A stretch of DNA of 6,148 nt, from the NCBI GenBank assembly GCA_029933535.1, contig JAOZNZ010000208.1:116-6263 (forward strand), written 5' to 3'. This stretch comes from a bacterium (GTDB lineage: Bacteria; Auribacterota; UBA3054; B51-G9). The notes under the pieces were generated by a model. The model made no database searches and had not been told where the DNA came from. It saw only the letters and a program-made list of their open reading frames with translations. Positions 1 to 4,296 of this stretch are shown in pieces (the first letter of the stretch is position 1; the number at the start of each line of letters is the position of its first letter). Position numbers and translations under genes: made by a program.

Positions 1-25
1 AGTTCAAATCTTCTCGCCCCGACCA
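1..25 (+). tRNA. 3' end of a tRNA, probably tRNA-Pro (5' part lies before the window)
   Basis: Bases 1-14 are the last two bases of the T-stem 5' strand (AG), the T-loop TTCAAAT and the T-stem 3' strand CTTCT. They are followed by the acceptor 3' strand CGCCCCG, discriminator A and an encoded CCA (23-25). The duplicate at 329-353 is preceded by GGTCGGA, so the full arm would be GGAAG-loop-CTTCT, with one G:U pair. An acceptor ending in G72 requires C1, and a C1:G72 pair with A73 is typical of bacterial tRNA-Pro. GGTCGG before the T-loop also matches that family. The D-arm and anticodon are not visible, so isotype is inferred. The GIY-YIG start codon is 7 bases after CCA, so tRNA and gene may share a transcript. 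Confidence 0.75.
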
Positions 26-81
26 TTTTATTATGTATTTCGTTTACATTTTACAGAGTCTTTCCACTAGTAAATATTATA
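1..81 (+). repeat. Direct repeat, left copy (partner 329-409)
   Basis: Bases 1-55 are identical to 329-383, and bases 56-81 match 384-409 at 20 of 26 positions. The repeat spans the tRNA 3' end, the 7-bp spacer and the first 16 codons of the GIY-YIG frame. The offset is 328 bp. The left copy starts at the window edge, so its true left boundary is unknown; it could extend to cover the bases matching 321-328. Confidence 0.9.
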
Positions 82-278
82 TTGGTTCTACAAATAATAT
101 TTTACGAAGATTCCATCAGCATCAGTCAGGATATTCAAAATCCACACGGAAACGTGGCCCATGGGTCATGCCATATTATGAGATTTACAAATCTCGTTCT
201 GAAGCAGTTAAACGTGAACTCGAATTGAAGAGCAAGAAAACCTCTGCAAGTATTCTCCAAATTATCAGTAATGCTTAA
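33..278 (+). CDS. Small stand-alone GIY-YIG nuclease domain protein
   Basis: The product has 81 residues, the usual size for the single-domain UvrC-like GIY-YIG family. The GIY half is VYI (residues 4-6) and the YIG half is YIG (16-18), spaced as in the family. NNILRRFHQH (21-30) supplies the conserved arginines and histidine of the first helix. SEAVKRELELK (56-66) contains the glutamates, one of which (probably E62) should bind the catalytic metal. The core looks intact; the C-terminal tail after SKK is less typical. Family members are predicted to cut DNA, but the target and role of these solo proteins are mostly unknown. The start codon lies 7 bases after the tRNA CCA and there is no Shine-Dalgarno, so expression would depend on the tRNA transcript and translation may be close to leaderless. 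A partial homolog lies downstream at 361-414. Function beyond the nuclease fold is not established. Confidence 0.85.
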   Translation: MYFVYILQSLSTSKYYIGSTNNILRRFHQHQSGYSKSTRKRGPWVMPYYEIYKSRSEAVKRELELKSKKTSASILQIISNA

Positions 279-284
279 TTGTGT

Positions 285-320
285 AGCGCGTCCCGAGAAC
301 GCCGCAAGCGGGTCTCGGGA
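285..320. repeat. REP-like GC-rich palindrome between the two tRNA 3' ends
   Basis: TCCCGAGA (293-300 region, starting at 292-293) pairs perfectly with TCTCGGGA (313-320), and the 14-base loop contains a possible small CCG/CGG stem. On the left the octamer AGCGCGTC (285-292) precedes the stem and has no partner on the right, where the tRNA-like sequence starts at 321. The block is much more GC-rich than its surroundings. No T-run follows, so it is not a canonical intrinsic terminator for the GIY-YIG gene, which stops six bases upstream. The same octamer forms the arms of the palindromes at 6082-6101 and 6127-6146, which suggests a dispersed repeat family. Alternative: the debris of a degraded tRNA body, since GTGTAGCGC (281-289) resembles the 5' part of tRNA-Pro. 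Confidence 0.6.
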
Positions 321-353
321 AGGTCGGAAGTTCAAATCTTCTCGCCCCGACCA
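321..353 (+). pseudogene. Duplicated tRNA-Pro 3'-end fragment
   Basis: This is a second copy of the T-arm, acceptor 3' strand, discriminator A and CCA, here with the preceding GGTCGG visible. The T-stem is GGAAG/CTTCT around TTCAAAT, then CGCCCCG, A and CCA. A functional tRNA is unlikely: no CGGGGCG-like 5' acceptor strand occurs upstream, where bases 276-280 read TAATT, and the D and anticodon arms are replaced by the palindrome at 285-320. It is best explained as the copy of a tRNA 3' end left or carried by an inserted element. Confidence 0.75.
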
Positions 354-360
354 TTTTATT

Positions 361-414
361 ATGTATTTCGTTTACATTTTACAAAGCCTATCTTCCAGTA
401 AATATTATAAATGA
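361..414 (+). pseudogene. Truncated N-terminal remnant of a second GIY-YIG gene
   Basis: The frame encodes MYFVYILQSLSSSKYYK and then stops at TGA (412-414). It matches the intact protein through KYY and breaks off just before the YIG glycine, so no nuclease domain remains. It sits at the same 7-base distance from the tRNA CCA as the intact gene. The six base differences from the intact copy (positions 384-409) are mostly silent: CAG/CAA, AGT/AGC, CTT/CTA, TCC/TCT, with one Thr to Ser change. It therefore looks like the stub of a separate, once functional relative. The sequence after 410 has no visible similarity to the gene. Confidence 0.75.
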
Positions 415-429
415 ATAAACTTAGAAATT

Positions 430-456
430 AAATTGAAATTCAAAGAATTTCAATTT
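430..456. repeat. Perfect 12-bp AT-rich hairpin
   Basis: AAATTGAAATTC (430-441) and GAATTTCAATTT (445-456) are perfect inverted repeats with a 3-base loop. TTAG (421-424) and CTAA (458-461) could add an outer stem across an unequal bulge. No T-run follows, so a terminator role is not supported. A second, looser inverted repeat follows: GCCATGC (462-468) and GCATGGC (488-494). Both lie between the GIY-YIG remnant and the DnaA-box cluster. Function unknown. Confidence 0.6.
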
Positions 457-495
457 CCTAAGCCATGCCTGCATATTATCAACCCCAGCATGGCA

Positions 496-662
496 TGTGC
501 ACAACTCTGTGTATAAATTGTGAAAAACAAGAAAATCAACAATTTCATTACATATTACTCACAAATTTTTCACAATTATTATAAATAGCCGAAACTGTTT
601 GTTTAAAGCAGTTCAAGAAGATTATTACAACTTTTCCAAAGCTTTTTCAAGAGTTATTCACA
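496..662. other. DnaA-box cluster, candidate replication origin (oriC-like)
   Basis: Measured against TTATNCACA, six 9-mers stand out. Reverse strand: 496-504 (TTGTGCACA, one mismatch), 508-516 (TTATACACA, exact) and 519-527 (TTTTTCACA, one mismatch). Forward strand: 555-563 (TTACTCACA, one mismatch), 566-574 (TTTTTCACA, one mismatch) and 654-662 (TTATTCACA, exact). Adjacent boxes are spaced 12, 11 and 11 bp apart, close to one helical turn, and the two groups point toward each other. The flanking DNA is very AT-rich (528-554, 575-590) and lies in the largest non-coding stretch of the window. This combination is typical of bacterial oriC or of a DnaA-bound regulatory region. No dnaA, dnaN, gidA or rpmH neighbour is visible, so the origin call is inference. 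Confidence 0.5.
516..577. repeat. 12-bp inverted repeat framing the inner DnaA boxes
   Basis: AATTGTGAAAAA (516-527) and TTTTTCACAATT (566-577) are exact inverted repeats separated by 38 AT-rich bases. Each arm contains a TTTTTCACA box, so the symmetry may reflect a two-sided DnaA (or other dimeric protein) binding site rather than an RNA hairpin. Confidence 0.6.
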
Positions 663-739
663 TTTATTGTTGAATGATTAATGATTGAACGATTGGATGA
701 TGAATGTGAGTACAGCGTTACTTCGTTAAGTTGATTATA

Positions 740-753
740 AAAATCCGGATTTT
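740..753. repeat. 14-bp perfect palindrome
   Basis: AAAATCCGGATTTT reads the same on both strands and lies about 13 bases upstream of the -35 box at 767-772. The position would suit a dimeric transcription factor, but nothing identifies one, and a chance palindrome in AT-rich DNA cannot be excluded. Confidence 0.35.
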
Positions 754-766
754 CCCGGTTTGCAGT

Positions 767-795
767 TTGCATTTTAAAAACTGTAATGGTATAAT
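767..795 (+). promoter_or_regulatory. Sigma70-type extended -10 promoter of the yicC-purQ operon
   Basis: TTGCAT (767-772) is a 4-of-6 match to the -35 consensus. After a 17-bp spacer comes a perfect TATAAT (790-795), preceded by TG at 787-788, an extended -10 element. Transcription would start near 801-803. This leaves a leader of roughly 105 nt before yicC. No other comparably good promoter is seen up to 6081, and the gene spacings are short, so this one probably drives the whole six-gene unit. Confidence 0.65.
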
Positions 796-823
796 CAATA
801 ACTATTTTAATTGATTTATAGTA

Positions 824-858
824 AAGGTAATTAGGGGGCGAAATGCCATTTTTACCTT
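824..858 (+). promoter_or_regulatory. Leader hairpin in the yicC 5' UTR
   Basis: AAGGTAA (824-830) can pair with TTACCTT (852-858) across a 21-base loop. The loop contains the G-run GGGGG (834-838) and an ATG (843-845). Folding could cover or expose that possible start of the leader ORF. The stem is only 7 bp, no known riboswitch class is recognised, and no U-run follows. Confidence 0.3.
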
Positions 859-902
859 CGCGTAAATACAAAATTATATTTTTATTTATTTTTACCGCTT
901 AA
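843..902 (+). CDS. Possible 19-residue leader ORF upstream of yicC
   Basis: The frame reads MPFLPSRKYKIIFLFIFTA and stops at TAA (900-902), six bases before the yicC ATG. The purine-rich AGGGGG (833-838) lies four bases before its ATG, a better ribosome-binding signal than most genes here possess, although the spacing is short. The peptide has a basic centre and a hydrophobic end. It could be a short membrane peptide, a translation-coupling leader for yicC, or chance. No homology is recognised. Confidence 0.2.
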   Translation: MPFLPSRKYKIIFLFIFTA

Positions 903-908
903 TATTAA

Positions 909-1787
909 ATGATTTGTTCAATGACTGGATATGGCTCGGGTAAATCCCAAACCGGTAATGCTAATATTGAAGTTGAAGTTAAAAGCGTGAACGGGCGTTC
1001 ACGTGATATTCGCTGCAATTTCCCACGGGATTTTTTATTGTTTGAAAATGCTATTCGTGATGTTGTAAAAAAACATCTTTCGCGGGGGCAGATAACTGTT
1101 TTCCTCAAGTATAATCAGGAAAATTCCGATGCGATACCGTTTAGTAAAAGTCAGGTTCGAGAAGCAGTTAAAAAATTCAAAGAATTAGCCAAAAGTGCCG
1201 GACTTTCTCCTGAAGGGAATCTTGACACTCTGCTCCGCTTTTTGTCGAATAATAATATTTTACAGGAAAACTTCCCGGCTGAAAAACTGCGGGTTCCGCT
1301 GATGAAAGCAACGGCTCAAGCAATTAAATCTCATATTTCTTCCCGCGCAAAAGAAGGTGCAGAGTTAGTTAAGGATATAAAATCGCGAATTAAAATTATT
1401 GATAAAAAAAATGCTGAAATAAAAAAACTTGCACCACAGGTTGTTAAAGCATATCAGAAAAAAATTAATAACAGAATTGAACAATTGAAAAAGAAAGCGG
1501 GTGTTGAATTTGATCCTGTAAGAGTTATAACTGAAATAGGAATCTTTTCCGAACGGGTTGATATTACTGAAGAAATTACCCGCTTGAAAGCCCATACAAA
1601 TATTTTTGTGAAAACTTTGAATAAGGGCGGGGTAATTGGTAAACGGCTTGACTTTATTCTCCAGGAAATGTTCCGTGAAATTACAACGATAGGCAATAAA
1701 TGTAATAATGCCGAAATATCAGGTTCCATAGTTGTTATGAAAGAAGAACTTGAGAAAATGCGTGAACAAGTTCAGAATTTAGAATAA
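909..1787 (+). CDS. yicC: YicC/YloC family endoribonuclease
   Basis: The 292-residue product has the family's usual length and both halves. The N-terminal YicC domain starts with SMTGYG (4-9), followed by VEVKSVNGR (22-30) and the RG-Q-I-T-V strand near 59-64. The C-terminal domain (formerly DUF1732) has ERVDITEEITRLKAH (215-229), GKRLDFILQEMFRE (244-257), GNKCNNAEIS (262-271) and the characteristic ending EKMREQVQNLE. The middle (150-200) is Lys-rich and helical. In B. subtilis YloC is an endoribonuclease; in E. coli YicC acts in RNA turnover with PNPase on RyhB. A cytoplasmic RNA-processing role is therefore likely. The first Met gives the standard MI-SMTGYG start. The usual neighbour gmk is absent; instead it heads an operon with xylB 18 bp downstream. 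No Shine-Dalgarno precedes it, and a possible leader ORF ends six bases upstream. Confidence 0.93.
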   Translation: MICSMTGYGSGKSQTGNANIEVEVKSVNGRSRDIRCNFPRDFLLFENAIRDVVKKHLSRGQITVFLKYNQENSDAIPFSKSQVREAVKKFKELAKSAGLSPEGNLDTLLRFLSNNNILQENFPAEKLRVPLMKATAQAIKSHISSRAKEGAELVKDIKSRIKIIDKKNAEIKKLAPQVVKAYQKKINNRIEQLKKKAGVEFDPVRVITEIGIFSERVDITEEITRLKAHTNIFVKTLNKGGVIGKRLDFILQEMFREITTIGNKCNNAEISGSIVVMKEELEKMREQVQNLE

Positions 1788-1805
1788 TTAATTATAATTA
1801 ATATA

Positions 1806-3326
1806 TTGAAAATTAAAAAATTCTACACCATTGGTATTGATAGCGGCACTCAATCAACTAAAGCTGTCCTGATGGACGTTGCCACCGGACGTGAATGTGC
1901 AATCGCTGTCGAAAAATACCGGTTATATGAAAAACCGGATGGTTCACGTGAACAAAATCCCGAAGATTGGATTTTAGCGGTTAAAAAAACAATTAACGCT
2001 GTAATTAAATCTTCTAAAATTACTCCGGTACAAGTGCTCGCTATCGGCGTTTCAGGGCAGCAACACGGCTTTGTTCCGCTTGATAAAAAAGGGGTCGTGA
2101 TCAGGCGTGCTAAATTGTGGAATGATACTTCAACGCAAAAGCAGGCTGAGTGTTTAATGAAAAATCTTGGCGGACTAAAACGTACAATCGATGCAATAGG
2201 TAATAGTATTCCACCTGGTTTTACCGCTTCAAAAATTAGATGGCTGAAAGAAAATGAACCTGCAAATTATAAAAAATTATCACTGATCCTTTTGCCTCAT
2301 AATTATATTAATTATTGGTTGACAGGAAGAGCGGTAATGGAAGCCGGCGATGCATCAGGAACAGCCCTTTTTGACATTAAGAAAAGAGCGTGGTCAAAAA
2401 AAGTGATTCGAGCTCTTGATGACAAAAAAAATATTTCGGCGTGTTTACCGGAAATTCAAAACTCAAACGAAATTATTGGAACACTAAATCCAAAGATTGC
2501 AAAAACTCTCGGCTTATCTGAAAAATGTATCGTTTCTTCCGGCGGAGGTGATAATATGATGGCGGCAATCGGAACCGGAAATGTAAAACCGGGCGTGGTT
2601 ACCGCGAGTCTCGGAACTTCAGGTACCATCTTTGCATATTCAAATGAACCGGTGATAGATGAGAAAGCAGGTGAGATTGCAGCTTTTTGTGATAGCACAG
2701 GTGCATGGCTTCCCTTGCTTTGCGTTATGAACTGTACCGTTTCAACAGAACTTGTAAGAAAGGCTTTCGGTATATCAATCGACAAACTTGGACGATTGGC
2801 AAAAAAAATCGCTCCGGGGGCTGAAGGGTTGCAGCTTTTACCATATTTTAGCGGCGAAAGAACTCCAAATATTCCTGATGGAAAAGGTGTTATGTATGGA
2901 TTGACCGCGTTGAATTTTACTCCGGCTCACTTTTGCAGAGCTGCTATGGAAGGCGTAGCGATGAGCATTAATTATGGAGTTGAGCTTTTGAAAAGCAAAA
3001 ACATAAATCCACAACAGATTCGTTTAACCGGTGGGGGAGCCAAGAGCGCATTATGGCGTCAGATCTGTGCTGATGTTTTTAATACTGAGTGCAGAACTTT
3101 GAAAAGCGAGGAAACAGCTGCCGTTGGTGCTGCAATTCAAGCTTTGTGGGCTTATGAAACTCAAAAGAACGGTGAACATAATATCTCGATCTGGACAGAT
3201 AAATTTGTGAAACTCGGTCGCGCGGTTCATTTACCGGATAAAAAAAATGCGATGTTGTATAGGGAAATATATGATCGTCAGCAAAAATTGAGCACACAGC
3301 TGCTGCCGGTATTTTCAAGAAAATAA
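1806..3326 (+). CDS. xylB: Xylulokinase (FGGY-family sugar kinase)
   Basis: It phosphorylates D-xylulose to xylulose 5-phosphate with ATP, feeding the pentose phosphate pathway. The 506 residues show the complete FGGY fold: phosphate-binding IGIDSGTQSTKA (9-20, with D12), SGQQHG (83-88) for the sugar site, GGGDN (246-250) with D249 as the probable catalytic base, SLGTSGT (268-274), LPYFSGERTP (345-354), and the C-terminal signature GGGAKSALWRQICADVFN (409-426) followed by EETAAVGAA (435-443). SGQQHG and the GERTP block favour xylulokinase over glycerol, ribulo- or gluconokinase, though substrate specificity is inferred. The start is TTG at 1806, chosen because no ATG precedes the essential GIDSGT motif; no Shine-Dalgarno is seen. 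It follows yicC by 18 bp, an AT-rich palindromic spacer. No xylA, xylose transporter or regulator is nearby, so it is not in a classical xyl operon. Confidence 0.9.
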   Translation: MKIKKFYTIGIDSGTQSTKAVLMDVATGRECAIAVEKYRLYEKPDGSREQNPEDWILAVKKTINAVIKSSKITPVQVLAIGVSGQQHGFVPLDKKGVVIRRAKLWNDTSTQKQAECLMKNLGGLKRTIDAIGNSIPPGFTASKIRWLKENEPANYKKLSLILLPHNYINYWLTGRAVMEAGDASGTALFDIKKRAWSKKVIRALDDKKNISACLPEIQNSNEIIGTLNPKIAKTLGLSEKCIVSSGGGDNMMAAIGTGNVKPGVVTASLGTSGTIFAYSNEPVIDEKAGEIAAFCDSTGAWLPLLCVMNCTVSTELVRKAFGISIDKLGRLAKKIAPGAEGLQLLPYFSGERTPNIPDGKGVMYGLTALNFTPAHFCRAAMEGVAMSINYGVELLKSKNINPQQIRLTGGGAKSALWRQICADVFNTECRTLKSEETAAVGAAIQALWAYETQKNGEHNISIWTDKFVKLGRAVHLPDKKNAMLYREIYDRQQKLSTQLLPVFSRK

Positions 3327-3335
3327 TATAGAAAC

Positions 3336-4262
3336 ATGATTACTAAAACGCCAAAAATTATATACTTCTTACTTATCATTATTTTGGTGGTAGCTGCTGA
3401 TGCATGGCGAAGAGCGTGGCAAAGAAATGATATTTCTGTAAGCCGGGAAATCAGCCCCTTAAGAAAACATATTCGAGAAATGAAACGCGATATGGACGAA
3501 ACTAAAAGCCTTTGGCTTGAGCAATCTGCCGCCATTTCGAAATTAGAACAGCAATTGAATGAAGTAAACAGACTTGCTCTTAAACAATCTGAAAAGACAC
3601 TTGCGTTGATAAATCAGGCTGACAATAAATTACTTGATGAATTGGTTAACGGGATCAATGTTAATTCTGAAGTTAAGGAAATTGTCGAATCGGAACAAAA
3701 CAATATTTTAGAAAAGCCTGAACCTGAAATTATAATAGTGGCTGAGAATAAAATCAACAATGAAAAAATTGAAAATGATGTTGAAAAATCAGAACCTGTT
3801 AAATTAACGGAAAATAATGAAAAGGAATTAACCGGTTTTCCGGATATGTCCGCTTTAGTTTCAACTTCAGAAAAAAATGAAAAGGAATCAACCAATTTCC
3901 CTGATGTGGCTGCTTTAACTTCAACTAATTTTACCGCAAAAGTGGATGCAAATGTAAAAAAATCGGATCTTCCAGAAGCACCGCCTGTAAAAAAAGAATT
4001 GAAAAAAAAACATAAACTTTCACTGCCTAAACGCGTTACTTCCCTTCCGGCACATACCGCAATTCCTGAGGTGGTAATTCCGGATAAAAATCCTGACTTG
4101 ACAAGCAAAACAATTAATGAAAAAATTGAGAATAAGCCTGATGTAAGAACAAGTATGTCAGAAAATATGCTTTCAGGAAGAAAAAAAGGTGTGCGTATGA
4201 CTATGTCAGATATTCTTGAATCGTATGATGAAGTTAATGAAACATATATATCCGGTGATTAA
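3336..4262 (+). CDS. Membrane-anchored coiled-coil protein of unknown function
   Basis: I do not recognise a family for this 308-residue product. A single hydrophobic segment (about 9-22) after a short basic N-terminus suggests a signal anchor with the rest outside the inner membrane. Residues 37-100 have heptad-like hydrophobic spacing in a charged background (LRKHIREMKRDMDETKSLW, then ISKLEQQLNEVNRLAL), predicting a coiled coil. Residues 105-270 are low-complexity, rich in Glu, Lys, Asn and Pro, probably disordered, and include a tandem 20-residue repeat (159-178 and 179-198). The C-terminus has a basic patch (GRKKGVRMTM, 281-290) followed by an acidic Tyr-containing tail. The layout, anchor then coiled coil then flexible linker, resembles envelope-spanning tethers, but that is only analogy. 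It starts 9 bp after xylB and shares its operon. Confidence 0.8.
   Translation: MITKTPKIIYFLLIIILVVAADAWRRAWQRNDISVSREISPLRKHIREMKRDMDETKSLWLEQSAAISKLEQQLNEVNRLALKQSEKTLALINQADNKLLDELVNGINVNSEVKEIVESEQNNILEKPEPEIIIVAENKINNEKIENDVEKSEPVKLTENNEKELTGFPDMSALVSTSEKNEKESTNFPDVAALTSTNFTAKVDANVKKSDLPEAPPVKKELKKKHKLSLPKRVTSLPAHTAIPEVVIPDKNPDLTSKTINEKIENKPDVRTSMSENMLSGRKKGVRMTMSDILESYDEVNETYISGD
3810..3929 (+). repeat. Tandem 60-bp coding repeat
   Basis: Two adjacent 60-bp units (3810-3869 and 3870-3929) encode related 20-residue blocks with the pattern E-x-N-E-K-E-x-T-x-F-P-D-x-x-A-L-x-S-T. Eleven or more residues are shared, and hydrophobic replacements are conservative. The period is exactly 20 codons, so the frame is preserved, consistent with an old in-frame duplication in the flexible part of the anchored protein. 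A shorter echo, NEKIEN, occurs at residues 142-147 and 261-266. Confidence 0.75.
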
Positions 4263-4296
4263 ATTGATCTTTATAACTAATAACAAATTTACCGTT

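Noticed and set aside
276..353. A complete second tRNA gene
   Set aside because: Bases 276-280 cannot pair with the acceptor 3' strand CGCCCCG, and the strong inverted repeat 293-320 replaces the D and anticodon arms.
664..712. CRISPR or iteron array in the ATGATT/GAT-rich stretch
   Set aside because: The short motifs are irregular in spacing and sequence, with no repeat-spacer pattern; the GAT orientation also does not fit a DnaA-trio run following the box at 654-662.
647..871. 74-residue reverse-strand frame in the intergenic region
   Set aside because: It crosses the exact DnaA box, the palindrome and the promoter, has low-complexity Ser/Asn/Ile content, and shows no convincing translation signal.
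1787..1802. 16-bp palindrome between yicC and xylB as an operator or terminator
   Set aside because: ATTAATTATAATTAAT is pure A/T in an A/T spacer of 18 bases, so symmetry is easily due to chance and the RNA stem would be weak.
2456..2785. 109-residue reverse-strand frame inside xylB
   Set aside because: It lies wholly opposite conserved xylulokinase motifs, including GGGDN and SLGTSGT, and resembles no family.
3614..4108. 164-residue reverse-strand frame opposite the coiled-coil protein
   Set aside because: It is Ser/Phe-rich low-complexity sequence created by the Glu/Lys-rich codons of the forward gene, with no recognisable domain or start signal.
4216..4296. 27-residue N-terminal extension of the secreted protein from a TTG start
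   Set aside because: It would overlap the upstream gene by 47 bp and bury the signal peptide that begins cleanly at the ATG at 4297.
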